DNA from: Chloroflexota bacterium
GTDB lineage: Bacteria; Chloroflexota; Anaerolineae; Anaerolineales; Anaerolineaceae
NCBI GenBank assembly: GCA_016838895.1
Contig: JAEKNU010000007.1
Span: forward strand, 1-64,000
Direction: 5' to 3'
DNA length: 64,000 nt
The notes beneath the pieces were generated by a model, which was given only the letters and a program-made list of their open reading frames with translations, was not told the DNA's origin and searched no databases. Position 1 is the stretch's first letter. Each line of letters opens with the position of its first letter. Both the position numbers and the translations under genes were made by a program. Below, piece after piece: positions 17,501 to 26,366 of the stretch.

Positions 17501-18050
17501 TGGTGATGATCTGGTACTCTATGACCCTAGACAAGTAAATACTTCAGCGGTCAGACAAGAAATCATGCGCTTTAGCTTCCCTCGACAACCAAAAGGTGAA
17601 TTCCTCTGTTTAAGTGACTACTTTGAACCCCTTGGTTCAGAACGTATTGATGTGGTCGCCTTCCAGATCGTAACTGTTGGGCAGCAAGCCAGTGAAAAAT
17701 TTGATGCACTACAAACCGCTGGCGATTATTCAGAGGCTTATTTTACGCATGGTCTGGGTGTTCAGATGGCAGAAGCCACCGCAGATTATTTGCATCAGCA
17801 CATCCGCCGTGAACTTGGTCTTACTACAGAACGCGGTCAGCGATATTCTTGGGGTTATCCGGCCATACCCAGTCTGGATGATCATCAAAAAGTATTCGAA
17901 TTATTACCTGCAGAAAAAGATTTGGCAATGAAATTAACATCTGCCTTTCAGATGGTGCCCGAGCAATCGACTGCCGCCATTATTCTTCATCATCCCCAGG
18001 CCAAATATTATTCAGTAGGTGAAGACAGATTACAACAATTACTTGTATAA
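14532..18050 (+). CDS. metH: cobalamin-dependent methionine synthase MetH
   Basis: A 1172-residue four-module enzyme (E. coli MetH has 1227) that methylates homocysteine with methyl-THF via cobalamin. In order: a homocysteine-binding barrel (about 10-315; zinc cysteines in GMNCS and GGCCGTTPEH), a pterin-binding barrel (about 340-600), a cobalamin cap and Rossmann domain (about 640-870; cobalt-ligand motif DVHDIGKG near 745-752), and the C-terminal reactivation domain (about 930-1172; RYSWGYPAIPS). All key motifs are intact. GGAGG lies a few bases before the ATG. Expression is probably controlled by the Met leader just upstream; no cobalamin or SAM riboswitch motif was seen. Confidence 0.97.
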   Translation: MTRKYTNRRYLDGLRERVLVFDGAMGTSIQNMDLTADDFGGEQYNGCNDYLALVNPEVVEKVHRSFLEVGADVIETDTFRSNPLTLQEYGLADKTYDINFAAASIARKVADEFSQNGQPRYVAGSIGPSGKLISMSDPELSNITFDELVDIIYQQALGLVKGGVDFILIETQQDILEVKAAVLGAQKAFQETGIYLPIQSQVSLDTTGRMLLGTDISAVLSILEGLPIDVIGMNCSTGPEHMREAIAYLSENSTLPISCIPNAGLPLNVDGEAVYPMKPEPFASELYEFINKNHINVVGGCCGTTPEHISQLVNKVKHQAPQAREIEEAPKLASSIRAVFMQQTPPPFLIGERCNTQGSRAFKNIILEEDFDAVLDLANKQIDNGAHGLDICVALTETANEAQIMEKVIKTLAPVVSIPFIIDTTELDVLEVALKTAPGRCLINSTNLESGREKADKIFALAKKYNAAVLALTIDEQGMAKTAQRKLEIAQRIYDIAVNEYQLKPGDLVFDDLTFTMATGDAEFANSAVETMQGLKLIKENLPGVLTSLGVSNVSFGLKPPTRKLLNSIMLYHCVQYGLDMAIVNPVQIIPYPDIPAEQKELAENLLFNRDPEALQKLIVYFEENAGINTTSQTSDSALQAMSPQERLAWKILHRCKDDVDKDIDDILALTPEIHQSEAAVSILNNVLLPAMKDVGDKFGSGELILPFVLQSAEVMKKSIAYLENYLDQVAGVSKGKIVLATVYGDVHDIGKGLVKTILSNNGFEVIDLGKQVPAETIITEAVNHQADAIGLSALLVSTSKQMPLIVNELQRRNLSFPVLIGGAAINPRFGRRILQTEDGEYYQPGVFYCKDAFEGLDVLEQLRIPDQKDALLKDTREKADFELGRATHSAVSNANEGQRSSVELAPDIPTPPFWGAKHVKEMPLDSVFTSLAKRELFRLSWGAKNTRGEEWVKLEKEYEERLNKMRKEALKNPWLFPQAVYGYWPAQADGDDLVLYDPRQVNTSAVRQEIMRFSFPRQPKGEFLCLSDYFEPLGSERIDVVAFQIVTVGQQASEKFDALQTAGDYSEAYFTHGLGVQMAEATADYLHQHIRRELGLTTERGQRYSWGYPAIPSLDDHQKVFELLPAEKDLAMKLTSAFQMVPEQSTAAIILHHPQAKYYSVGEDRLQQLLV

Positions 18051-18060
18051 AGGGGTAATT

Positions 18061-19950
18061 ATGAAAAAAGGAAAATATCAGGCATTTCGAGCCTTTCTTG
18101 AACAGTCGCCGCCTCTACTCAGTGATGGTGCAACAGGTACAATGTTGAATCAACGCGGTCTGTCCATTGAAACCTGCATGGACGCTCTGAATCTCGAACA
18201 ACCTGCAGTGGTTGCTGAGGTCCATCGCCTTTACATTGAAAGCGGTGCGCGGATGATTCAAACCAACACTTTTGGGGCAAATCGATTCAAACTTGAACGC
18301 TACAATCTACAGGATAAACTTGGCGAAATTAATATCGCTGGGGTGAACCTCGCACAAAAAACAGCCGAAGCATCCTTCAAAGATATTTTCATCGTTGGTG
18401 ATATTGGCCCACTGGGTGCTCGCTTAGCGCCCTTTGGAAAAATTCAACAGCATGAAGCACGTCAGGTTTTTTATGAACAGGCCAAGTTTCTTGTCGAAGC
18501 TGGAGTGGATGCCATCATTGTTGAAACCATCTCAGATTTAAACGAGATATTACAGGCCATTCAAGGTGTCAAAAATGCCTCAACAGAGATTCCCATCATA
18601 GCATCAATGACTTTTACACGCGATGACCGCACTTTATTAGGTGATAACCCGGTAAAGGTTGCCCAAGAGATCGCTGAAGCCAATGTTGACGTGATCGGGA
18701 TCAACTGTTCTGGTGGTCCAAATCAAATTCTTCGCATTCTGCGCACCATGCGCCAGGCAGTACCTACGGCAAAATTCTCTGTTATGCCCAATGCTGGCTG
18801 GCCTGAAAGTGTGGATGGCCGCTTCATGTATCCCGCTACCTCGGATTATTTTGGTCAATATGCACTTACCTTCTGGAAAGCCGGTGCTTCCATTATCGGT
18901 GGCTGCTGCGGAACAACCCCCGCCCATATTAAATCGATGGCTGATCAATTCAAGCAGGTGGATTTCAACAGTGTACCGCTGGAAAGCATAGTCGAAAGTA
19001 CAGAAAGTACGGATATATCGCTTGAAGAACAACCCACAGAACTTTGCAAAAAGATCAATGCCGGTAAATTTGTGATCGCTATTGAAATGGATCCGCCTAA
19101 AGGTTTATCCACCCACAAATTGCTGGCTGGTGCCAGCCTGCTTAAAGAAGCTGGCGCAGATGTAATCAATGTGGCCGACAGCCCCATGGCACGTATGCGC
19201 ATGAGCCCTTGGGCAGTGTGTCATTTGGTTCAAGACAAACTGGACATCGAAACCGTTCTACATTTCCCGACACGCGGCAGAAACCTGTTACGCGTTCAGG
19301 GCGACTTACTGGCAGCCCATGCCCTGGGTGTACGAAACATTTTTGTGGTCATGGGCGACCCAACCGCAATCGGGGATTACCCTGAAGCCATGGATCAATA
19401 CGACCTGGTGCCTTCCGGATTGGTAAAATTGATCAAACAGGAATTCAATTTGGGTATTGACCATACCGGGCACAATATTGGTCAGCGTACAAATTTTGTT
19501 GTTGGCTCAGCATTAAGTCTGAATCCGAAGAATCCTGAAAAGGAAATCAAAACGTTAAAACGAAAATTGGATAACGGCACTGATTTTTTCCTTACCCAAC
19601 CGGTATATAATCCAGCAAAAGCGCAGCAATTCTTGCAGCAAGCACAGGATAATATAGGAAAAATATCAGCCCCGATTTTTGTTGGTATGCTGCCCCTGGC
19701 AAGTATCCGCCATGCAACTTTCCTTAATCAGGAAGTTCCTGGTATACAAATTCCTGATTCTTATCTACAATTAATGCAGAAAGCAGAAAATAGTCCGCAA
19801 AAGGATGAAAAAGTGAGAACCGGTATAAAAATTGCTACTGAATTAATTGAGGAAATGCGTTCGTTTGTGCAGGGTGTTTATCTCATGCCCGCTTTCCATC
19901 GATACGATGTAGCCGCCGAGATCATTGAGACCATTCGGGCTGCAGATTAA
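18061..19950 (+). CDS. homocysteine S-methyltransferase / methylenetetrahydrofolate reductase fusion
   Basis: A 629-residue bifunctional protein like B. subtilis YitJ. The N-terminal homocysteine-binding barrel (about 1-300) has the zinc Cys sites INCSGGP and GGCCGTTPAH. The C-terminal MetF-like flavoprotein barrel (about 335-625) has EMDPPKGL, DSPMARMRMSP and FLTQPVYNP; it makes the methyl-THF used by MetH. The ATG at 18061 follows AGGGG; it lies 10 bases after metH, so the two are co-expressed. The first half either methylates homocysteine from a separate donor or modulates the second half (inference). Confidence 0.94.
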   Translation: MKKGKYQAFRAFLEQSPPLLSDGATGTMLNQRGLSIETCMDALNLEQPAVVAEVHRLYIESGARMIQTNTFGANRFKLERYNLQDKLGEINIAGVNLAQKTAEASFKDIFIVGDIGPLGARLAPFGKIQQHEARQVFYEQAKFLVEAGVDAIIVETISDLNEILQAIQGVKNASTEIPIIASMTFTRDDRTLLGDNPVKVAQEIAEANVDVIGINCSGGPNQILRILRTMRQAVPTAKFSVMPNAGWPESVDGRFMYPATSDYFGQYALTFWKAGASIIGGCCGTTPAHIKSMADQFKQVDFNSVPLESIVESTESTDISLEEQPTELCKKINAGKFVIAIEMDPPKGLSTHKLLAGASLLKEAGADVINVADSPMARMRMSPWAVCHLVQDKLDIETVLHFPTRGRNLLRVQGDLLAAHALGVRNIFVVMGDPTAIGDYPEAMDQYDLVPSGLVKLIKQEFNLGIDHTGHNIGQRTNFVVGSALSLNPKNPEKEIKTLKRKLDNGTDFFLTQPVYNPAKAQQFLQQAQDNIGKISAPIFVGMLPLASIRHATFLNQEVPGIQIPDSYLQLMQKAENSPQKDEKVRTGIKIATELIEEMRSFVQGVYLMPAFHRYDVAAEIIETIRAAD

Positions 19951-19970
19951 ACCACAATAAGGAATACAAA

Positions 19971-20744
19971 ATGCTACTTGCAATTGATATTGGCAATACA
20001 AACATTACCCTGGGTTTATATCAGGGCGAAAATTTAAGTGCCAAATGGCGTATGGCAACTTCTTATGAGCGTATGCCGGATGAATATGGTTTACAAATCG
20101 CCGGATTTCTCAATCATAATAAAATTGACACCAGTCAATTGCATGGCATATTTATCGCATCGGTTGTTCCCCCTCTGACGGATAAAATCTCTGATGCCTG
20201 TACGACTTATTTGAAAATCAGCCCCATGATTTTTCATCACAACATGCAAACAGGCATCAAACTGGCTTATGAAAATCCATCCACCATCGGCGCAGACCGC
20301 ATCGTGGATGCTGCCGCCGCAAAAATTCTATACGCTTTACCAGCCTGTATCGTGGATTTTGGTACTGCAACAACATTCGATGCCGTTTCAAGAGATGCCG
20401 AATATTTAGGTGGTGCGATTGCCCCGGGCATTAATATTGGTGCCGAGGCTTTATTTGAACGTACCGCGCAATTACCCAAAATCAATCTGGCGATACCCGA
20501 AGGGGTTATTGGCAAGAATACTGTGCATGCTATGCAATCCGGTTTGATATTTGGATATGTCGGACTGGTTGAAGGCATGGTGGCAAGATTCAAAACAGAA
20601 TTGGGGCAGGATACAACCATCATTGCTACTGGTGGACTGGCAAACATGATTGCTGAAATAATTCCATGCATTGATCACGTCGCCCCCTGGCTGACATTGG
20701 ATGGTATACGGCTGATATGGGAGATGAATCGAAACCATGAGTAA
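19971..20744 (+). CDS. coaX: type III pantothenate kinase CoaX
   Basis: A 257-residue ASKHA-fold kinase that phosphorylates pantothenate, the first step of CoA synthesis. The phosphate-binding DIGNTNITLG start, GADRIVDA, DFGTATTFDAV and the C-terminal ATGGLA motif mark the type III class, which is not inhibited by CoA. AAGGA precedes the ATG. It overlaps coaBC by eight bases, so the two CoA genes are coupled, and it follows the methionine genes by 20 bases. Confidence 0.96.
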   Translation: MLLAIDIGNTNITLGLYQGENLSAKWRMATSYERMPDEYGLQIAGFLNHNKIDTSQLHGIFIASVVPPLTDKISDACTTYLKISPMIFHHNMQTGIKLAYENPSTIGADRIVDAAAAKILYALPACIVDFGTATTFDAVSRDAEYLGGAIAPGINIGAEALFERTAQLPKINLAIPEGVIGKNTVHAMQSGLIFGYVGLVEGMVARFKTELGQDTTIIATGGLANMIAEIIPCIDHVAPWLTLDGIRLIWEMNRNHE

Positions 20745-21948
20745 TCCACTAGCAGGAAAGGAAATTCTTTTGGGTGTCAGCGGTTCCATCGCCGCCTATA
20801 AGGCTGTGGAATTAGCTTCACGATTGACCAAACAAGGCGCTATTGTATCCACAATACTGACAGATAGTGCGGTGAAATTTGTCAATCCAATCAGCTTTCA
20901 GTCCGTTACTGGCCAAAAGGCTTATATTGAGGCTGATCTGTGGGGTTCTGAAGGACATGTCACTCATATTGGCCTGGGGCATAAAGCAGATTTTTTCGCG
21001 ATTGCTCCAGCATCAGCCAATACCATCGCCAAACTGGCCAATGGCATTGCGGATAATTTACTAACTGTCACTGCCATTGCCTGTCATTGTCCTATGCTCA
21101 TTGCACCGGCCATGGATGCAGGAATGTTCGACCATGTTGCTACCCAAAGCAATGTGGCAATCCTCAAAGAACGCGGAGTACATTTTAGTGGTCCCATGCC
21201 GGGGCATCTAGCTTCCGGATTGGTAGGGGTTGGCCGTATGTCTGAACCTCAGGATATACACGCCCGCATTCGATATTTGCTATCAAAATCTGGTCCACTA
21301 ACCGGTAAAAAGATCATGGTCACTGCCGGGGGTACACAGGAAGCTATCGATCCGGTGCGTAGAATTACCAACCGCTCATCTGGCAAGCAAGGTGTTGCAA
21401 TAGCCCAGGCTGCTGCTGATGCGGGTGCGGAAGTTACCTTGATTATTGCCCCACATTATTTATGCCTGCCTGATGGTATCAAAATAATTGATGTCGTTTC
21501 AGCTGCGGAAATGCATACTGCTGTTATGCAGCATATTCCTGCTCAAGATGTGTTGATTATGTCTGCCGCTGTAGCGGACTTTCGCCCAATTGAAAATGAG
21601 ACTAAAATAAAGAAGGGTAAAGGGATACCTCAGCTTGTCCTGGAACAAACAGAAGATATCTTATTGGCTGTTCATCAACAAAAACAGAAAGATAATCTTG
21701 ACCTAAAAGTGATCGGATTCGCTGCTGAGAGTGATCATTTGTTGGAGCATGCCAGTCAAAAAGTACAGTCAAAAGGGCTGGATATGATCGTTGCCAATGA
21801 TATTTCAAAACCCAATGTCGGATTTTCCGGGGATACCAATCAAGTCAGCCTGGTTTTGGCGGATGGCACTATTGAAAATTATCCTCTGATGCAAAAAAGT
21901 GAAGTTGCTGATCTCATCCTGCAAAAGATAGCCTTATGGTCATCATAA
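20737..21948 (+). CDS. coaBC: phosphopantothenoylcysteine synthetase/decarboxylase CoaBC
   Basis: A 403-residue bifunctional CoA enzyme. The N-terminal flavin-dependent decarboxylase (CoaC, about 1-185) shows GVSGSIAAYKAVELASRL, APASANTIAKLANGIADNLL and the APAMDAGM segment. The C-terminal synthetase (CoaB, about 190-400) shows VTAGGTQEAIDPVRRITNRSSGK and AAVADFRP. Together they convert phosphopantothenate and cysteine to phosphopantetheine. Both active sites look complete. It overlaps coaX by eight bases and the next lipoprotein gene by 13 bases. Confidence 0.96.
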   Translation: MSNPLAGKEILLGVSGSIAAYKAVELASRLTKQGAIVSTILTDSAVKFVNPISFQSVTGQKAYIEADLWGSEGHVTHIGLGHKADFFAIAPASANTIAKLANGIADNLLTVTAIACHCPMLIAPAMDAGMFDHVATQSNVAILKERGVHFSGPMPGHLASGLVGVGRMSEPQDIHARIRYLLSKSGPLTGKKIMVTAGGTQEAIDPVRRITNRSSGKQGVAIAQAAADAGAEVTLIIAPHYLCLPDGIKIIDVVSAAEMHTAVMQHIPAQDVLIMSAAVADFRPIENETKIKKGKGIPQLVLEQTEDILLAVHQQKQKDNLDLKVIGFAAESDHLLEHASQKVQSKGLDMIVANDISKPNVGFSGDTNQVSLVLADGTIENYPLMQKSEVADLILQKIALWSS

Positions 21949-23210
21949 AACGAATTATATTTACAAGCATTGCATTTACACTGATATTCAGTGCCTGTAC
22001 ACCTATGGGTGAACGAGAGCCTGTTACCCAACCATGGGAAGAACAGGAACCAATGGGGATTCCAACTGAAACGCTCGTACCGACTCAGCAGCTTTCCCTA
22101 ACACCCGTTCCGGAAATTTTACTGGTGGAACCAACGAGCATTGCAGTTACCGCCACCCCATTTTCAATCGACGAGCAAACCACAGATAATTTATTCGCAC
22201 TTCCCTCAGAAGATGAGCACCCTGTTTATGGTTTATATGGGTATCCTCAAGATTACAATCCATTAACAGGTGAACGTGTTAATAACCCTGATATTTTAAA
22301 TCGACGTCCGATACTTACAAAAATCTCTAATTTCCCGGCAGTTGGTCGTCCACATGCTGGACTCTCATACGCTGATGTTGTTTTTGAGTATTACATCGGT
22401 CAATTCACGAATCGTTTTCTGGCACTGTATTATGGTGATGATGCAGCCAAAGCCTGGCCGTTACGTTCCGGACGTCTCGTTGATCCCCAGATTGCCACCA
22501 TGTTTCAGGGCATTCTTGTTTATGGGAACGCCGATGAAGCACGCACAAAATCGATTCAGGATATATTAGGTGAAAATTCTTTATCTTTCAATGAATCACC
22601 CTGCCCACCCATTTGTGGATACGCAACACATGACGCCACTGGTGTTTATGTCATCACAGATGAAGTCTCAAAATATTATGACCGTGTCGGTAGAGAGAAC
22701 GAAAAGCCCTATCTGAACAACTGGTTGTTTGATAATCAACCACCTTTCAGCAATCAATATGCGATGACTGTGGGTGTTGAATACATTAATTGGAATCGAG
22801 GTGAATGGCGTTATGATCCGCAAAGCGGAAAATATTTGCGCTGGATTGAATCCTGGGAATATGAGGATTTTCCACTGATTCCTCTGGTTGATCAATTAAA
22901 TAACGAACAAATTGCCTATTCAAATATTGTTATTCTATTTGCTGAATATATTGAGCTTGCTCCAACTGCCCATGATGTGAAATTCTGGAGCAATACTTAT
23001 GGTGAGAAAGCCTACTTTTTCAGAGATGGTTTATTGGTTGAAGGTGGTTGGTATGTTCCTGATCGCAATAAACCCATGGTTTTCCTGAATAAGGATGGTA
23101 CTCCATATCGTTTGAAACCAGGCAATACCTGGATTGTTATTGCAGGCTTAGCATCTGAATTCAAACAGCTTGGTGTAGGCGAACATTATCTATATTTTGA
23201 TTATCCATAA
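21936..23210 (+). CDS. DUF3048 lipoprotein, copy 1
   Basis: A 424-residue lipoprotein (lipobox IFSAC, Cys21) with a Pro/Thr/Glu-rich linker and a DUF3048 (YerB-type) domain from about 105 to the end. Family hallmarks are NPLTGERVNNPDILNRRPILTKISNFP and the GRPHAGLSYADVVFEY stretch, then PLRSGRLVDPQIA. The function of DUF3048 is not established; it is exported and tethered to the membrane. The start overlaps the end of coaBC by 13 bases. A close paralogue follows. Confidence 0.87.
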   Translation: MVIIKRIIFTSIAFTLIFSACTPMGEREPVTQPWEEQEPMGIPTETLVPTQQLSLTPVPEILLVEPTSIAVTATPFSIDEQTTDNLFALPSEDEHPVYGLYGYPQDYNPLTGERVNNPDILNRRPILTKISNFPAVGRPHAGLSYADVVFEYYIGQFTNRFLALYYGDDAAKAWPLRSGRLVDPQIATMFQGILVYGNADEARTKSIQDILGENSLSFNESPCPPICGYATHDATGVYVITDEVSKYYDRVGRENEKPYLNNWLFDNQPPFSNQYAMTVGVEYINWNRGEWRYDPQSGKYLRWIESWEYEDFPLIPLVDQLNNEQIAYSNIVILFAEYIELAPTAHDVKFWSNTYGEKAYFFRDGLLVEGGWYVPDRNKPMVFLNKDGTPYRLKPGNTWIVIAGLASEFKQLGVGEHYLYFDYP

Positions 23211-23226
23211 AAAAGGAAAGGTTTTT

Positions 23227-24432
23227 ATGAAACGAAATACACTTTTCCAAAGCATCTCATTATTTTTATTGATGTTGCTACTTAGTGCTTGTTCTATGCA
23301 AACCAAAGCACTTTCCACGCCAATCAGTACTGCAACAAAAACAAAAGCCGTGCCTACAAAAACGGCTAGCATTACATCAACAGTAACTTCACAATATACT
23401 GCAACTGCAAGCCCAACCGCTACGGCAACGCCTGTGGTAGCTGGTCCGGAAGAATATTCTGATGGCATGAATCCTCTCACTGGACTTTTCGTTGATGATC
23501 CTGAAATTCTCTCGCGCCGACCGGTATTGATTAAAGTATCCAATTTCCCACGTGAAGGCCGTCCGCATGCTGGATTATCAAATGCGGATATCGTCTTCGA
23601 TTATTACATCGGCGAAGGCACCAATCGTTTTATCGCCTTGTTTTATGGAGAAGAATCAGAGAAAGTTGGACCTATTCGTTCCGGACGGTTAGTTGATGGT
23701 CAAATTGTTCGTTTGTACAATGGTATTTTGGGTTATGCCAGTGCGGATCAATACAATGTCAACCCAACCATACTGCAAAAACTCGGTAGCCGGGCTATTT
23801 CATTTACACCGTCCAAGTGTCCGGCACTATGTGATGATGGTGCCAATAATGTCTTCAGTGTATCTGCGAATACCAGCGAAATGACCAAGTACTACAATAA
23901 TATGGCGGGGATCACAACGTTTGATCCACAATTAGGCGGCATGTATTTTGAATCAGAGGCCCCCCAGAACAATAATCCTGCTGATACAATCACCATCAAA
24001 TATAATGCTTTCAATATTGGTGAATGGCAATATGATGAACTTGAAGGCAATTATTTACGTTGGATTGAAGAAGTTGATCAAGACAACAACCTCAATATGA
24101 TTCCCCTCTTGGATCGCAATAATGATGAGTTAATTAATGCGGAAAATGTGATCATTTTGTTCGCAAATTACATCCACTACAACGCAACCCTACAGGATAT
24201 TGAATTATGGTATAACTATGATGGTAGGCGTGCTGTTCTTTTTAGAGACGGTATTGCACAGGAAGGTATCTGGAAATACATAGGTCCGGATCAGCCCCTG
24301 CAATTTTTCACCGAAACTGGTGGTCCTATGGCATTGAAACCTGGCAACACCTGGATTACCATTGGTGGATTGAGTTCAAGCCTGGAAACACCTGAATCGG
24401 GTCGTTGGACTTTTCAATTTTATCTCCCGTGA
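23227..24432 (+). CDS. DUF3048 lipoprotein, copy 2
   Basis: A 401-residue paralogue of the preceding gene. The ATG at 23227 follows AGGAAAGG; the signal peptide ends in LLLSAC (Cys22) and a Thr/Ala-rich linker precedes the DUF3048 domain (about 85-400) with NPLTGLFVDDPEI, GRPHAGLSNADIVFDYY and PIRSGRLVDGQIV. It lies 16 bases after copy 1. The C-terminal half keeps the paired aromatic GEWQYDELEGNYLRW motif found in copy 1 as GEWRYDPQSGKYLRW. Function unknown. Confidence 0.87.
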   Translation: MKRNTLFQSISLFLLMLLLSACSMQTKALSTPISTATKTKAVPTKTASITSTVTSQYTATASPTATATPVVAGPEEYSDGMNPLTGLFVDDPEILSRRPVLIKVSNFPREGRPHAGLSNADIVFDYYIGEGTNRFIALFYGEESEKVGPIRSGRLVDGQIVRLYNGILGYASADQYNVNPTILQKLGSRAISFTPSKCPALCDDGANNVFSVSANTSEMTKYYNNMAGITTFDPQLGGMYFESEAPQNNNPADTITIKYNAFNIGEWQYDELEGNYLRWIEEVDQDNNLNMIPLLDRNNDELINAENVIILFANYIHYNATLQDIELWYNYDGRRAVLFRDGIAQEGIWKYIGPDQPLQFFTETGGPMALKPGNTWITIGGLSSSLETPESGRWTFQFYLP

Positions 24433-24439
24433 AGGCTTT

Positions 24440-25168
24440 ATGCGCGTATTAATCATATCTGATATTCATGCAAACCTAACTGCCCTTGAAGCTGTACTCA
24501 GTGCCGCCAGACTCTATGATGCTGTCTGGTGCCTGGGTGATATTGTTGGTTATGGGCCAGATCCAAATGAGTGTGTTGATGTTGTACAATCGCTACCCAA
24601 TCTGGTTTATCTTACTGGCAATCATGATGCCGCTACATTAGGGAACATCAATCTTGAAGCATTTAACAGAGATGCTCGTATCTCTGCTCAATGGACAAAA
24701 TCCGTACTCGGTGCTTCAAGCATCCAATTTTTGAAAAATGCCCAGGAAAAAGCGGTACTAGAAAATGTTACCCTGGCACATGGCAGTCCACGGAATCCCG
24801 TTTGGGAGTATATGCTGGATACCTACACTGCATCTATCAATTTTGAATATTTTGAGACAGAGGTATGTTTTGTTGGTCATACGCATCAGCCAACCATTTA
24901 TGTAGAAAGTGACGGCCCGCGAAAAGCCATCTGGAAATATCTTGCTCCTGGTGAAGTGTTCAAAATTAGTGAAAGAACCATACTAAACCCTGGTTCGGTT
25001 GGACAACCACGTGATCACGACCCGCGCGCTTCTTATGCTTTATTCGATACTGAACAACGCGCCTGGCGGTTGATGAGGGTGGAATATGATATTGCACAAG
25101 TACAACAACGCATTATTGATAATGGACTTCCCCGCAGACATGCATTACGCCTAAAACAGGGTTGGTAA
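24440..25168 (+). CDS. calcineurin-like metallophosphoesterase
   Basis: A 242-residue metallophosphoesterase with the full dinuclear metal motif series: SDIHANL, LGDIVGYGPDP, TGNHD, LAHGSP and VGHTHQP. It belongs to the YfcE-like/COG0639-type group of small cytoplasmic phosphodiesterases; the substrate is not predictable. It starts seven bases after the second DUF3048 gene and is the last gene before a strong terminator, so it closes the metH operon. Confidence 0.9.
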   Translation: MRVLIISDIHANLTALEAVLSAARLYDAVWCLGDIVGYGPDPNECVDVVQSLPNLVYLTGNHDAATLGNINLEAFNRDARISAQWTKSVLGASSIQFLKNAQEKAVLENVTLAHGSPRNPVWEYMLDTYTASINFEYFETEVCFVGHTHQPTIYVESDGPRKAIWKYLAPGEVFKISERTILNPGSVGQPRDHDPRASYALFDTEQRAWRLMRVEYDIAQVQQRIIDNGLPRRHALRLKQGW

Positions 25169-25194
25169 ACAGGAACCAATCCTGTTTCTTTTTC
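25167..25194 (+). terminator. intrinsic terminator of the metH-coaBC operon
   Basis: A perfect 8-bp stem (25167-25174 with 25180-25187), loop ACCAA, then C and T5. It begins at the stop codon of the phosphoesterase gene. Confidence 0.87.
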
Positions 25195-25208
25195 GTTTAG
25201 TAAGTAAG

Positions 25209-25237
25209 TTGATTTTCATTTACCTGAATGATCTAAT
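25209..25237 (+). promoter_or_regulatory. putative promoter of the DUF4349 gene
   Basis: TTGATT (25209-25214) and TCTAAT (25232-25237) with a 17-base spacer, just after the preceding terminator and 28 bases before the start codon. Confidence 0.5.
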
Positions 25238-25264
25238 TACAAGCATAACTCGAGGAGGAGAAGA

Positions 25265-26326
25265 ATGAAAAAGTCATTATTGGCGATTTTAATAGGTTTG
25301 TTGCTTCTAAGTGGATGTAGTAGTGCTGCATCACCGATGATGGCAAATGAAGCCTATAATATGGAATCAAATAAAGCCTTTTCATCATCAAACGCTGGTG
25401 GATATGCTGGGGAAGCACCAGCCAGCATGGCATATCAGGAAGAGGCTGCTCCCCCCGAACCTGCTGTAGATAGTGATGATTCAACCACCACCAGCGCACA
25501 TTTTCAAGCCAGCAGTACGGAACGTATGGTAATTTATAATGCCACGATTGAAATTACCGTTCGCGATCCACAGATTACCATTAATGGTATTCAGGAAATG
25601 GCACAGAAATATGGCGGATTTGTTGTAAACTCGAATATCTCCAAAATCTCAAATTATATTGATGGCTATGGGTTTTATTATCTTTCGGAAGCACAAATCC
25701 AGATTCGAGTACCCGCTGATAAATTGGATGATGCCATGCACTATGTCCGTGAACAAGTGGATGACAAAGATCTTGATATTGCCAATGAAAGCATTACTGG
25801 TCAGGATGTAACCAAAGCCTATTCTGACCTGGGCGCACAACTGGTAAGTCTCGAAGCATACAAAAAAACGCTTCTTAACTATTTGGATACTGCCAAGAAT
25901 ACAGAAGAGGCATTAGATGTATTCCGGGAAATTCAAGCCACAGATACCAGTATTGAACGAATCAAAGGGGAAATGAAATATTACGAAGAATCATCCAGCT
26001 ATTCATCAATTTATGTCACAATTCATCAAAGCGATGATGAACTGGAACAAATTCGGAATGAATTGCAAGAAAAGATTGAAGAAAAAGGGCTGGGGAAATT
26101 TGATATTAATGATTGGCAGCCTGCAAAAATTGCTAAACAAGCTGCTGAGTCATTGGTCAATGTATTAATGGGCATCGGGAGTGTATTGATCTATATCATC
26201 GTACTGATTGCCCCAGTATTGGTAATTATTGTCGCCCCCATTTGGCTCATCATAAGAATCTTTTCAAAAAGAAAAAAGAATAAGAAACCAGAAGAAAAGA
26301 AAGTTGACGAAATAAAAGAAGGGTAA
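25265..26326 (+). CDS. DUF4349 membrane lipoprotein
   Basis: A 353-residue protein with lipobox LLSGC (Cys18), a low-complexity Ala/Ser region, a DUF4349 domain (about 85-300; ERMVIYNATIEITVRDP and DVTKAYSDLGAQLVSLEAYKKTLL), a coiled-coil stretch (about 180-245), and one C-terminal membrane helix (about 300-330) followed by a Lys-rich cytoplasmic tail. DUF4349 is widespread in bacterial envelopes but not functionally assigned. GGAGGAG precedes the ATG. It is a single-gene unit between its own promoter and terminator. Confidence 0.88.
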   Translation: MKKSLLAILIGLLLLSGCSSAASPMMANEAYNMESNKAFSSSNAGGYAGEAPASMAYQEEAAPPEPAVDSDDSTTTSAHFQASSTERMVIYNATIEITVRDPQITINGIQEMAQKYGGFVVNSNISKISNYIDGYGFYYLSEAQIQIRVPADKLDDAMHYVREQVDDKDLDIANESITGQDVTKAYSDLGAQLVSLEAYKKTLLNYLDTAKNTEEALDVFREIQATDTSIERIKGEMKYYEESSSYSSIYVTIHQSDDELEQIRNELQEKIEEKGLGKFDINDWQPAKIAKQAAESLVNVLMGIGSVLIYIIVLIAPVLVIIVAPIWLIIRIFSKRKKNKKPEEKKVDEIKEG

Positions 26327-26331
26327 TTTGC

Positions 26332-26364
26332 AAATGAGCTGGATGTAAATCCAGCTCATTTTTG
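26332..26364 (+). terminator. intrinsic terminator after the DUF4349 gene
   Basis: A 12-bp stem (26332-26343 with 26350-26361) with a six-base loop followed by T. It fills the gap between the convergent DUF4349 and alpha-galactosidase genes. Confidence 0.85.
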
Positions 26365-26366
26365 GT

